DNA of 5,332 nucleotides from an uncultured Erysipelotrichales bacterium. GTDB lineage: Bacteria > Bacillota_I > Bacilli_A > Erysipelotrichales > Coprobacillaceae. The stretch spans positions 1-5,332 of the forward strand of contig CAJUJC010000067.1 of assembly GCA_910586805.1 (NCBI GenBank), in the 5' to 3' direction. Position 1 is the stretch's first letter; every line of letters begins with the position of its first letter. Shown here piece by piece: positions 1-5,332 of the stretch. Made by a program: the position numbers and the translations under genes. The notes below the pieces were generated by a model that had not been told where the DNA came from, ran no database searches, and saw only the letters and a program-made list of their open reading frames with translations.

Positions 1-2083
1 AAGAATTATTGCAGGGGCAGGTAGTGGAAAGACGAGAGTTTTAACATATCGTATTGCTTATTTGATAGAAGAAGTAGGGGTAGAACCTAGAAATATTTTA
101 GCTATTACTTTTACAAATAAAGCTGCCAATGAAATGAAAGAAAGGGTTATTAATATTTTAGGAGATTATGCTTCTGGTACATTACTTTGTACAATCCATT
201 CATTATGTGTTCGTATTTTAAGACAGAATATTCGTGTTTTGAATTATCCAAATAATTTTGTGATTATGGATGAAGAAGATCAAAAATCTTTATTAAAGAA
301 GATTTTTAAGGATAAGCAAATTGATCCTAAATCTATAAGTGTGAAAAGTTGTTTGAATTTTATTTCTTCTTGTAAGATGTCGAGAGTTCATCCTCAAAGG
401 GCAATGAATATGGCTGGTGATTTTATAGGAGAACAAAAAAAAGCTGTTGCTTATGAAGAATATGAGAAATATAAAGAACAACATTTTATGTTGGATTTTG
501 ATGATTTATTGTTGAAAACATTAGAAATTTTTGAAAATTATCCTGAAATTTTGGAAAGATGGCAAAGACAATTTCAATATATTCATGTTGATGAGTTTCA
601 AGATGTTGGAGAAATTGATTATCAATTGATTAAATATTTATCTGGTCAATCTACATTATGTGTTGTTGGAGATCCAGATCAAACGATTTATTCTTTTAGA
701 GGATCTGATATTCATTATATTATGAATTTTGATAAAGATTTTCCAAATGCAAGAACTGTTATTTTAGATCAAAACTATCGTTCTACAAAAACAATATTAG
801 ATATTTCTAATAATTTGATTAGAAAAAATAAAAATAGATTAGAAAAAGACTTATTTACAGAATTAGAAGAAGGTACAAAAGTTATTCATTATTCAGGTAT
901 TGATGAAGATGCTGAAGCCAACTTTGTATGTGATACTATTGAAGAAATCATCAATACTGTTGATGGTGTTAATTATCATGATTTTGCAATATTATATAGA
1001 GCTAATTATTTATCTCGCACTTTCGAACAAAAACTCATTCAAAGACAAATAGATTATAAGATTTTTGGTGGATTAAAGTTTTTTAACCGTAAAGAAGTTA
1101 AAGATGCATTAAGCTATATTCGTTTAATGGTGAATCAAGATGATTTATCTTTTGAAAGAATTGTGAATGTACCAGCCCGTGGTATTGGAAATAAAACATT
1201 AGAAAAGATTCAAAATAAATCAATTCAATATGGAATGACACATTATGAAGCTGTTTCTTTATTAAGTGAAGAAATAGGATTATCTTCAAAAGTTAAAAAA
1301 CAATTATCTGAATTTGTACGAGCTATTGAAAAAGCCAAAAGTTCTTCCTTACCATTACATGAAGTTTTTGAAAAGCTTTTGGTAGATGTTGGATATTTTG
1401 AAATGTTACGAAATGATCAAGATGATAATAGAATTCAAAACTTAATGGAGTTGAAAAGTTCAATTATGAATTATATGAATACACATCCTGATACAGCAAC
1501 ATTTGAAAGTTATCTACAAGATATAGCTTTATATACATCACAAGATGATGTTTTTGATGATGAATATGTTTCATTGATGAGTATACATATGGCTAAAGGA
1601 CTAGAATTTAATTATGTATTTGTTGTAGGATTGTCAGAAGATGTGTTCCCAAGCTTTAGGAGCGTTTCTGAAAGTGGGGATGAAGGATTAGAAGAAGAAC
1701 GTAGACTTGCCTATGTTGCGTTTACTCGTGCTAAGAAATGTCTTTATTTAACGGATAGTCAAGGATTTAATTTTATAACAAATTCTCCCAAAATGTCTTC
1801 TCGATTTATCGATGAAATTGGTAGAGATAGAGTTGAACATAAAGGAAATCCATCACGTTTTAAAACAAGAGATTTTGTGCAAATATTTGAAACAATTGAA
1901 GAAATGATTGGTGATAATGAAGTTGAAGAATGGAAGACTGGTGACTTTGTAGAACATGATGTTTTTGGTAAAGGTGTTATCGTTAAAGTCAATCCAACAA
2001 CTTTAGATATTGCTTTCTCTATGCCTCATGGTATTAAAACATTAATTGCTCATCATAAAGCATTAAAGAAATTATCAAATTAG
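1..2083 (+). CDS. pcrA: UvrD/PcrA-type superfamily 1A DNA helicase, 5' end cut by the window
   Basis: ATP-dependent 3'-5' DNA helicase/translocase of the UvrD/Rep/PcrA family, a cytoplasmic enzyme of DNA repair, rolling-circle replication and clearing of protein blocks. The frame is open from base 2, giving 693 visible residues; by comparison with Bacillus PcrA about 25-30 N-terminal residues, including the Q motif, are missing. Motifs seen (visible-residue numbers): I/Walker A AGAGSGKT 4-11; Ia ITFTNKAA 35-42; Ib TIHS 64-67; II DEFQD 197-201; III VVGDPDQTIYSFRG 221-234; IV QNYRST 257-262; V SIHMAKGLEF 527-536; VI EEERRLAYVAFTRAKK 564-579. The C-terminus (about 647-693, GDFVEHDVFGKG onward) matches the Tudor-like fold that in PcrA binds RNA polymerase. 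ligA directly downstream supports pcrA. Motif II (DEFQDV, not DEYQDT) and motif III (F232 where PcrA has Trp) are divergent, so it may be a distinct UvrD subfamily. It ends with TAG, directly followed by a terminator. Confidence 0.93.
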   Translation, partial: RIIAGAGSGKTRVLTYRIAYLIEEVGVEPRNILAITFTNKAANEMKERVINILGDYASGTLLCTIHSLCVRILRQNIRVLNYPNNFVIMDEEDQKSLLKKIFKDKQIDPKSISVKSCLNFISSCKMSRVHPQRAMNMAGDFIGEQKKAVAYEEYEKYKEQHFMLDFDDLLLKTLEIFENYPEILERWQRQFQYIHVDEFQDVGEIDYQLIKYLSGQSTLCVVGDPDQTIYSFRGSDIHYIMNFDKDFPNARTVILDQNYRSTKTILDISNNLIRKNKNRLEKDLFTELEEGTKVIHYSGIDEDAEANFVCDTIEEIINTVDGVNYHDFAILYRANYLSRTFEQKLIQRQIDYKIFGGLKFFNRKEVKDALSYIRLMVNQDDLSFERIVNVPARGIGNKTLEKIQNKSIQYGMTHYEAVSLLSEEIGLSSKVKKQLSEFVRAIEKAKSSSLPLHEVFEKLLVDVGYFEMLRNDQDDNRIQNLMELKSSIMNYMNTHPDTATFESYLQDIALYTSQDDVFDDEYVSLMSIHMAKGLEFNYVFVVGLSEDVFPSFRSVSESGDEGLEEERRLAYVAFTRAKKCLYLTDSQGFNFITNSPKMSSRFIDEIGRDRVEHKGNPSRFKTRDFVQIFETIEEMIGDNEVEEWKTGDFVEHDVFGKGVIVKVNPTTLDIAFSMPHGIKTLIAHHKALKKLSN

Positions 2084-2116
2084 AAACTGTAACATATAAG
2101 TTGCAGTTTTTTCTTT
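2084..2116 (+). terminator. Intrinsic terminator after the helicase gene
   Basis: A 10-bp stem begins at the base after the TAG stop. The 5' arm AAACTGTAAC (2084-2093) pairs with GTTGCAGTTT (2100-2109) through nine Watson-Crick pairs and one T·G wobble (2090/2103). The loop is six bases, ATATAA. The 3' arm runs into a T-rich tract (TTTTTTCTTT, 2107-2116). This is the layout of a rho-independent terminator on the + strand. The stem is AT-rich, with four G-C pairs, so termination may be partial. A run of A in the 5' arm gives only a weak U-tract in the opposite direction. Confidence 0.8.
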
Positions 2117-2147
2117 ATGTGAAATTCTCTTTTCTTTATTTTTAGGT

Positions 2148-2182
2148 TTTATTCATTTGTCTATTTTGGTATAATATTTTAA
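2148..2182 (+). promoter_or_regulatory. Extended -10 promoter for ligA (and probably camS and gatC)
   Basis: A consensus -10 TATAAT lies at 2170-2175, directly preceded by TGG (2167-2169), so TGnTATAAT is a perfect extended -10 for the housekeeping sigma factor (SigA). The -35 region is poor: the best candidate at 16-bp spacing is TTTATT at 2148-2153. This fits an extended -10 promoter, which depends little on a -35. Transcription would start near 2182, giving a leader of only about 19 nt before the ligA ATG. The promoter sits downstream of the helicase terminator, as expected for a separate transcription unit. The T-rich stretch 2107-2166 shows no other structure I can support. Confidence 0.75.
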
Positions 2183-2188
2183 TGAAAT

Positions 2189-2194
2189 GGAGTG
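2189..2194 (+). promoter_or_regulatory. ligA ribosome binding site, which decides the start
   Basis: GGAG at 2189-2192, within GGAGTG, complements the 16S rRNA 3' end and stands 8 nt before ATG 2201. It overlaps an in-frame GTG at 2192, which therefore cannot be served by it. No other Shine-Dalgarno is seen at a suitable distance upstream of 2192. Confidence 0.75.
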
Positions 2195-2200
2195 TTTATA

Positions 2201-4189
2201 ATGACATTAGAAAGATTAAATGAAATCAAAAAATTATTGAATGAATATAATTATCAATATTATGTTTTAGATAATCCAACAGTTACTGATCAGGAATATG
2301 ATAGATTAATGCAAGAATTACAAGATATAGAAATGAAACATCCTGAATGGCTAACAAGTGATTCTCCGAGTCAAAGAGTTGGAGGACAGGTTTTAGATAG
2401 TTTTACAAAGATTACTCATGAAAGAATGATGTTATCTTTAGGAAATGTTTTTAATGAAGAAGAATTATATACTTTTGATGATAGAATCAAAGAAATATAT
2501 CCAAATGTAGAATATGTATGTGAATTAAAAATAGATGGACTAGCTGTTTCATTAGTTTATGCAGATGGTCATTTAGAATATGGTGCAACACGTGGGGATG
2601 GAACAATTGGAGAAGATATTACACATAATGTCAAGACAATCAAATCTATTCCTTTATCAATTGATTATGATGGAGATTTTGAGGTACGTGGAGAAATCTA
2701 TATGCCTAAACAATCTTTTGAAGATTTAAATAAACAAAGAGAAAAAGATGGTGAGCCTTTGTTTGCCAACCCAAGAAATGCTGCTGCTGGGAGTGTTCGT
2801 CAATTAGATTCATCTATTGCTGCAAAACGTAAACTAGATGCCTTTTTATATATGGTACCAACAGCAAGTGAAATGGAATGCCAAACGCATAAAGAATCTT
2901 TAGATTATATTAAACGCTTGGGATTTAAAACAAATCCAATGACAAGAGTATGTTCATCTATTCAAGAAGTTTGGTCTTTTATTCAGGAAATGACTGAAAA
3001 AAGAAATACATTTCCTTATGAAATCGATGGAATTGTTATTAAAGTGAATCATATTCAACAACAAGAAAGATTAGGATATACTGCAAAAGTGCCAAAATGG
3101 GCAATTGCTTATAAATTTCCTGCTGAAGAAGTTATAACAAAGTTAAAAGATATTATTTTTACAATAGGACGTACTGGACAAATTACACCTAACGCTGTTT
3201 TAGAACCAGTAAGAGTTGCTGGAAGTACAGTTCAAAGAGCAACATTACATAATGAAGATAATGTTAAAAGTAAAGATATTCGTGTAGGAGATTATGTTGT
3301 TGTTAGAAAAGCAGGAGACGTTATTCCAGAAGTTGTACGCTCTTTAAAAGAAAGAAGAGATGGAAGTGAAAAAGAATTTGAAATGATTGATGAATGTCCT
3401 TATTGTCATTCAAAACTTGTAAGAAAAGAAAATGAAGCTGCTTATTATTGTTTAAATAATCAATGTGATTCTAAAAAAATTGAACGTATTATTCATTTTG
3501 CTTCAAGAGATGCAATGAATATTGAAGGTTTAGGTGATAAAATCCTAGAACAATTTTATAATTTGGGATTTGTAAAAAGCATAGAAGATATTTATGATTT
3601 ATATAAACATGAACAAGAAATTATTGAAATAGAAGGTTTTGGTAGAAAATCAATGGATAATCTTATAGAAGCGATTGAAAAAAGTAAAGAAAATTCTATG
3701 GAGAAAGTATTGTTTGGTCTAGGAATTAAAGGAATTGGAGCGAAAATGGCAGATAATCTTTCAAAAGTGTTTAAGAATATGGATGCTTTATTAGAGGCAA
3801 CAAATGAACAATTAATTTCTATTAAAGATGTTGGAGAAACAATTGTTGACTCAATCAATCGTTTTAGAAATGATTCCGATTCAATAGCTTTAATTAAGAA
3901 TTTAAAAATACTTGGATTAAATATGGATTATTTAAAAGATACATCATTATTGCAGGAAAGTATTTTTAATGGAAAGACAGTTTGTGTGACAGGAACATTA
4001 GAATTAATGACAAGAAAAGAAATTAAAGAATATCTTGCGAGATTAGGGGCTAATGTGACAGGGAGTGTTTCTAAAAAAACAGATTATTTGATTTGTGGTA
4101 AGGATGCAGGTAGTAAATTAGAAAAAGCAAATCAGTTAGGTATAACTGTGATTAGTGAAGAAGAATTTAAAGAGGAGGTATCATTATGA
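2201..4189 (+). CDS. ligA: NAD+-dependent DNA ligase LigA
   Basis: Seals 3'-OH/5'-phosphate nicks in duplex DNA using NAD+, joining Okazaki fragments and finishing repair; normally essential in bacteria. From ATG 2201 the protein has 662 residues, close to the usual 665-672. Domain Ia, which binds the NMN half of NAD+, has Y20/Y21, D30, Y33 and D34. The adenylation domain has the catalytic lysine K110 in KIDG (110-113), FEVRGEIYMP (motif III), EIDGIVIK 274-281 (K281) and WAIAYKFP 300-307 (K305). An OB fold follows at about 310-395. The zinc finger cysteines are C399, C402, C417 and C422. Helix-hairpin-helix repeats cover about 430-575 and a BRCT domain 588-662. All key residues are present, so the enzyme should be active. 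The in-frame GTG at 2192 would add three residues but overlaps the ribosome binding site, so ATG 2201 is preferred. The gene has its own promoter, and its TGA stop overlaps the camS start. Confidence 0.98.
   Translation: MTLERLNEIKKLLNEYNYQYYVLDNPTVTDQEYDRLMQELQDIEMKHPEWLTSDSPSQRVGGQVLDSFTKITHERMMLSLGNVFNEEELYTFDDRIKEIYPNVEYVCELKIDGLAVSLVYADGHLEYGATRGDGTIGEDITHNVKTIKSIPLSIDYDGDFEVRGEIYMPKQSFEDLNKQREKDGEPLFANPRNAAAGSVRQLDSSIAAKRKLDAFLYMVPTASEMECQTHKESLDYIKRLGFKTNPMTRVCSSIQEVWSFIQEMTEKRNTFPYEIDGIVIKVNHIQQQERLGYTAKVPKWAIAYKFPAEEVITKLKDIIFTIGRTGQITPNAVLEPVRVAGSTVQRATLHNEDNVKSKDIRVGDYVVVRKAGDVIPEVVRSLKERRDGSEKEFEMIDECPYCHSKLVRKENEAAYYCLNNQCDSKKIERIIHFASRDAMNIEGLGDKILEQFYNLGFVKSIEDIYDLYKHEQEIIEIEGFGRKSMDNLIEAIEKSKENSMEKVLFGLGIKGIGAKMADNLSKVFKNMDALLEATNEQLISIKDVGETIVDSINRFRNDSDSIALIKNLKILGLNMDYLKDTSLLQESIFNGKTVCVTGTLELMTRKEIKEYLARLGANVTGSVSKKTDYLICGKDAGSKLEKANQLGITVISEEEFKEEVSL
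4173..4179 (+). promoter_or_regulatory. Strong camS ribosome binding site inside the end of ligA
   Basis: AGGAGGT at 4173-4179 is a near-perfect Shine-Dalgarno, 6 nt before ATG 4186. It encodes part of the last residues of LigA and is the strongest ribosome binding site in the window. It fixes the camS start and suggests that camS can be translated efficiently by itself as well as by coupling to ligA. Confidence 0.88.
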
Positions 4190-5256
4190 GAAAATTAGGA
4201 ATTTTGGTTTTAGTGATGCTTTTATTGGTAGGATGTAGTCAAATAAGTGAAGGTATTGAAGAAGAATCTACTGGTGATGTTGCTTCAATGTCATCATTAG
4301 ATGATAGTTATTACAAAATTGTCAATCTTGGTGGTAGTGATTTACGTGAAAGATTTTATACTGATTTTTATAAAACCAAAGATTTTGAAACAATTGGTCG
4401 AGATTTGCAAGTTTTATCTTCACAATACTTTTCTACTTCTGATTATTATATGAGTGAAGGAATGTATATAGGGCGTGAAGAAAAGAAAGAACTTATGAAT
4501 TGGGATAGTGAATATAGTATACAACCAAAAAAAGGAACAGTTATTGAAGGGGTAACAAGTCCTATTATGTTTTCAAATCTTCATGAGCAAGATTATTATA
4601 TTAAAGAAGGGAATAAATATATTTTGAAAGGTATTTCTTTAGCCATTGTCATTGATCCAAGAGATTCAAAGAATAAAGCGTTAGAAACACCAATGAGTGA
4701 TGCAACCATAAAAAAATATGCAAGAGATTGTATTTCTGGTGTTTATGAATATTTTCAAAAATCTGAGAGTATGAATGAAGTTAAAAATATACCTATACTT
4801 ATTGCAGTTTATCAGGCAACTGATGAAACAAAAAGTACAATTAATGGATCATATATTTATTCTAGTTATTGTGAAAAACAAGTTGGAGATATTAAATCTT
4901 TGAATTATAAAAATGTTATTTTTTCAAGTGATGAGGCTGAAAAATTAGATAAAGTGACTTATTCAGAGTTTAGTGAAATCAAAAATAATTTAAAAAAATC
5001 AGCAATTGAAGCTGCAGGGTTGGTAGGAGAAGCAAAATATATCAATGATGAAATTCAATCCATGATTATTGAAGCAAATTTAAATGTGAAAACATATTCT
5101 GAATTACAGTATTTAACTTCTTTAATAGCTGATAATATTGATGAAAAGTTTACAGCTGATTTTGATATTAAAGTTTTGGTGAAATCTCAAGATGATTTAG
5201 AAGCTATTATTCTTAAAGAAGCAGGACAAAAAACAAAAACACATTTTCTATATTGA
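4186..5256 (+). CDS. camS: CamS-family lipoprotein (sex-pheromone precursor family)
   Basis: Exported lipoprotein anchored to the outer face of the membrane, 356 residues. The signal peptide has R2/K3, a hydrophobic core (4-15) and lipobox LVGC with the lipidated Cys at 17. An acidic, Ser-rich linker (18-38) follows. The rest matches the CamS family (Bacillus YerH, Staphylococcus CamS) at DDSYYKI (39-45), YFSTSDYYMSEGMY (81-94), SPIMFSNLHEQDYY (125-138), ISLAIVIDP (150-158), NIPILIAVYQ (201-210) and a C-terminal domain to EAGQ. It is somewhat shorter than Bacillus homologues (nearly 400). In staphylococci and enterococci, signal peptides of such lipoproteins release hydrophobic peptides that act as plasmid mating pheromones; the role of the mature protein is poorly known. 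The recognition rests on recalled homologues and synteny after ligA. It overlaps ligA by ATGA and shares its promoter. C182 and C229 are the only cysteines in the mature part besides C17. Confidence 0.9.
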   Translation: MRKLGILVLVMLLLVGCSQISEGIEEESTGDVASMSSLDDSYYKIVNLGGSDLRERFYTDFYKTKDFETIGRDLQVLSSQYFSTSDYYMSEGMYIGREEKKELMNWDSEYSIQPKKGTVIEGVTSPIMFSNLHEQDYYIKEGNKYILKGISLAIVIDPRDSKNKALETPMSDATIKKYARDCISGVYEYFQKSESMNEVKNIPILIAVYQATDETKSTINGSYIYSSYCEKQVGDIKSLNYKNVIFSSDEAEKLDKVTYSEFSEIKNNLKKSAIEAAGLVGEAKYINDEIQSMIIEANLNVKTYSELQYLTSLIADNIDEKFTADFDIKVLVKSQDDLEAIILKEAGQKTKTHFLY

Positions 5257-5264
5257 GAAATAGA

Positions 5265-5272
5265 AAGTAGGA
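5265..5272 (+). promoter_or_regulatory. Ribosome binding site of the last, partial gene
   Basis: AAGTAGGA at 5265-5272 differs from AAGGAGGA at one base and stands 5 nt before ATG 5278. A second ATG at 5274 is only 1 nt from it, and its frame closes with TGA within the window, so the site supports 5278 as the start. No terminator is seen between the camS stop (5256) and this site, so transcription should run through. Confidence 0.6.
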
Positions 5273-5277
5273 TATGT

Positions 5278-5332
5278 ATGAACGAGAAAGAAAAGTTATT
5301 AAACCGTTTAGCAAGGAAAACAATGTTTGATA
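5278..5332 (+). CDS. gatC: Putative GatC subunit of Asp/Glu-tRNA amidotransferase, 3' end cut by the window
   Basis: Only 18 codons are visible, reading MNEKEKLLNRLARKTMFD, and the frame stays open to the window edge. The call rests mainly on position: in Bacilli gatC, the small subunit that stabilises the GatA-GatB complex, follows camS. The LLNRLARKTMF stretch is compatible with the N-terminal helix of GatC, which usually carries a similar pattern (HVAHLARLA in Bacillus), but this is too little to prove it. GatCAB converts misacylated Glu-tRNA(Gln) or Asp-tRNA(Asn) into the amidated form in the cytoplasm. The 21-nt gap to camS and the ribosome binding site at 5265 place it in the same transcription unit as ligA and camS. 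Another small protein cannot be excluded. Confidence 0.55.
   Translation, partial: MNEKEKLLNRLARKTMFD

Noticed and set aside
62..64. TTG as the start of the helicase gene
   Set aside because: The frame is open to base 2, and the upstream codons encode the Walker A motif AGAGSGKT, essential for the family. The true start lies outside the window.
293..484. Minus-strand open frame of 63 codons
   Set aside because: It lies wholly inside the conserved helicase gene, gives a low-complexity Phe/Ile/Leu-rich peptide typical of the antisense of AT-rich coding DNA, and matches no family I know.
1098..1289. Minus-strand open frame of 63 codons
   Set aside because: Antisense shadow of the helicase gene, with no recognisable protein features.
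1759..1992. Minus-strand open frame of 77 codons
   Set aside because: Antisense to the linker and Tudor-like end of the helicase; Ser/Pro/Thr-rich shadow with no independent support.
2192..2194. GTG as the start of ligA
   Set aside because: It overlaps the GGAG ribosome binding site of ATG 2201, has no site of its own, and would leave a leader of about 10 nt from the predicted promoter.
3557..3562. TATAAT inside ligA as an internal promoter
   Set aside because: No -35 element or TGn extension at suitable spacing. Such hexamers are expected by chance in DNA this AT-rich.
3592..3858. Minus-strand open frame of 88 codons
   Set aside because: Antisense to the helix-hairpin-helix region of ligA, whose protein sequence is conserved; the peptide has no recognisable domain.
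5274..5276. ATG as the start of the last gene
   Set aside because: It is only 1 nt from the ribosome binding site, and its frame reaches a TGA within the window after 18 codons.
1..5332. TGA read as tryptophan (Mycoplasma-like code)
   Set aside because: ligA and camS both end at TGA at family-appropriate lengths, and conserved Trp positions such as LigA W300 use TGG.
1..5332. CRISPR array, tRNA/rRNA gene, insertion sequence or prophage element
   Set aside because: No regularly spaced direct repeats, cloverleaf, transposase or terminal inverted repeats were seen. Coding genes fill all but about 140 bases.

Overview
This window is a piece of a conserved chromosomal housekeeping cluster from a low-GC Gram-positive bacterium (Firmicutes). 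It is strongly AT-rich, with A/T at most third codon positions. All genes lie on the + strand. In order they are a UvrD/PcrA-type DNA helicase (cut at the left edge), NAD+-dependent DNA ligase (ligA), a CamS-family lipoprotein, and the first codons of a gene that is probably gatC (cut at the right edge). The order pcrA-ligA-camS-gatC is the classic Bacilli arrangement. The strong AT bias, shortened CamS and divergent motifs fit the Erysipelotrichia or a nearby lineage better than Bacillus itself, but this placement is inference. TGA ends both ligA and camS, so the genetic code is the standard one and not that of Mycoplasma.

Region by region: 1-2083 is the helicase, open at its 5' end. Its reading frame runs through base 2 and includes a complete Walker A motif, so the first in-window start-like codon (TTG at 62) is not the true start. 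Bases 2084-2200 form the only sizeable intergenic gap. It holds a good intrinsic terminator directly after the helicase stop codon, then a perfect extended -10 promoter (TGGTATAAT) with a short leader and a GGAG ribosome binding site for ligA. ligA (2201-4189) overlaps camS (4186-5256) by the four bases ATGA. A strong Shine-Dalgarno for camS lies inside the ligA end. After camS there are 21 bases and then the start of the putative gatC, with no terminator between them. ligA, camS and probably gatCAB are therefore best read as one transcription unit, separated from the helicase gene.

Functionally, the helicase unwinds DNA in repair and in handling replication forks, and LigA seals nicks left by replication and repair. 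CamS is an exported lipoprotein, and GatC would be part of the amidotransferase that makes Gln-tRNA(Gln) and/or Asn-tRNA(Asn). The grouping looks like conserved synteny, not one pathway. I found no mobile element, CRISPR array, RNA gene or clearly new system here. The points most worth a second look are the divergent motifs II and III of the helicase, the terminator plus extended -10 promoter that splits pcrA from ligA, the pheromone-like hydrophobic signal peptide of CamS, and the pair of cysteines in its exported domain.
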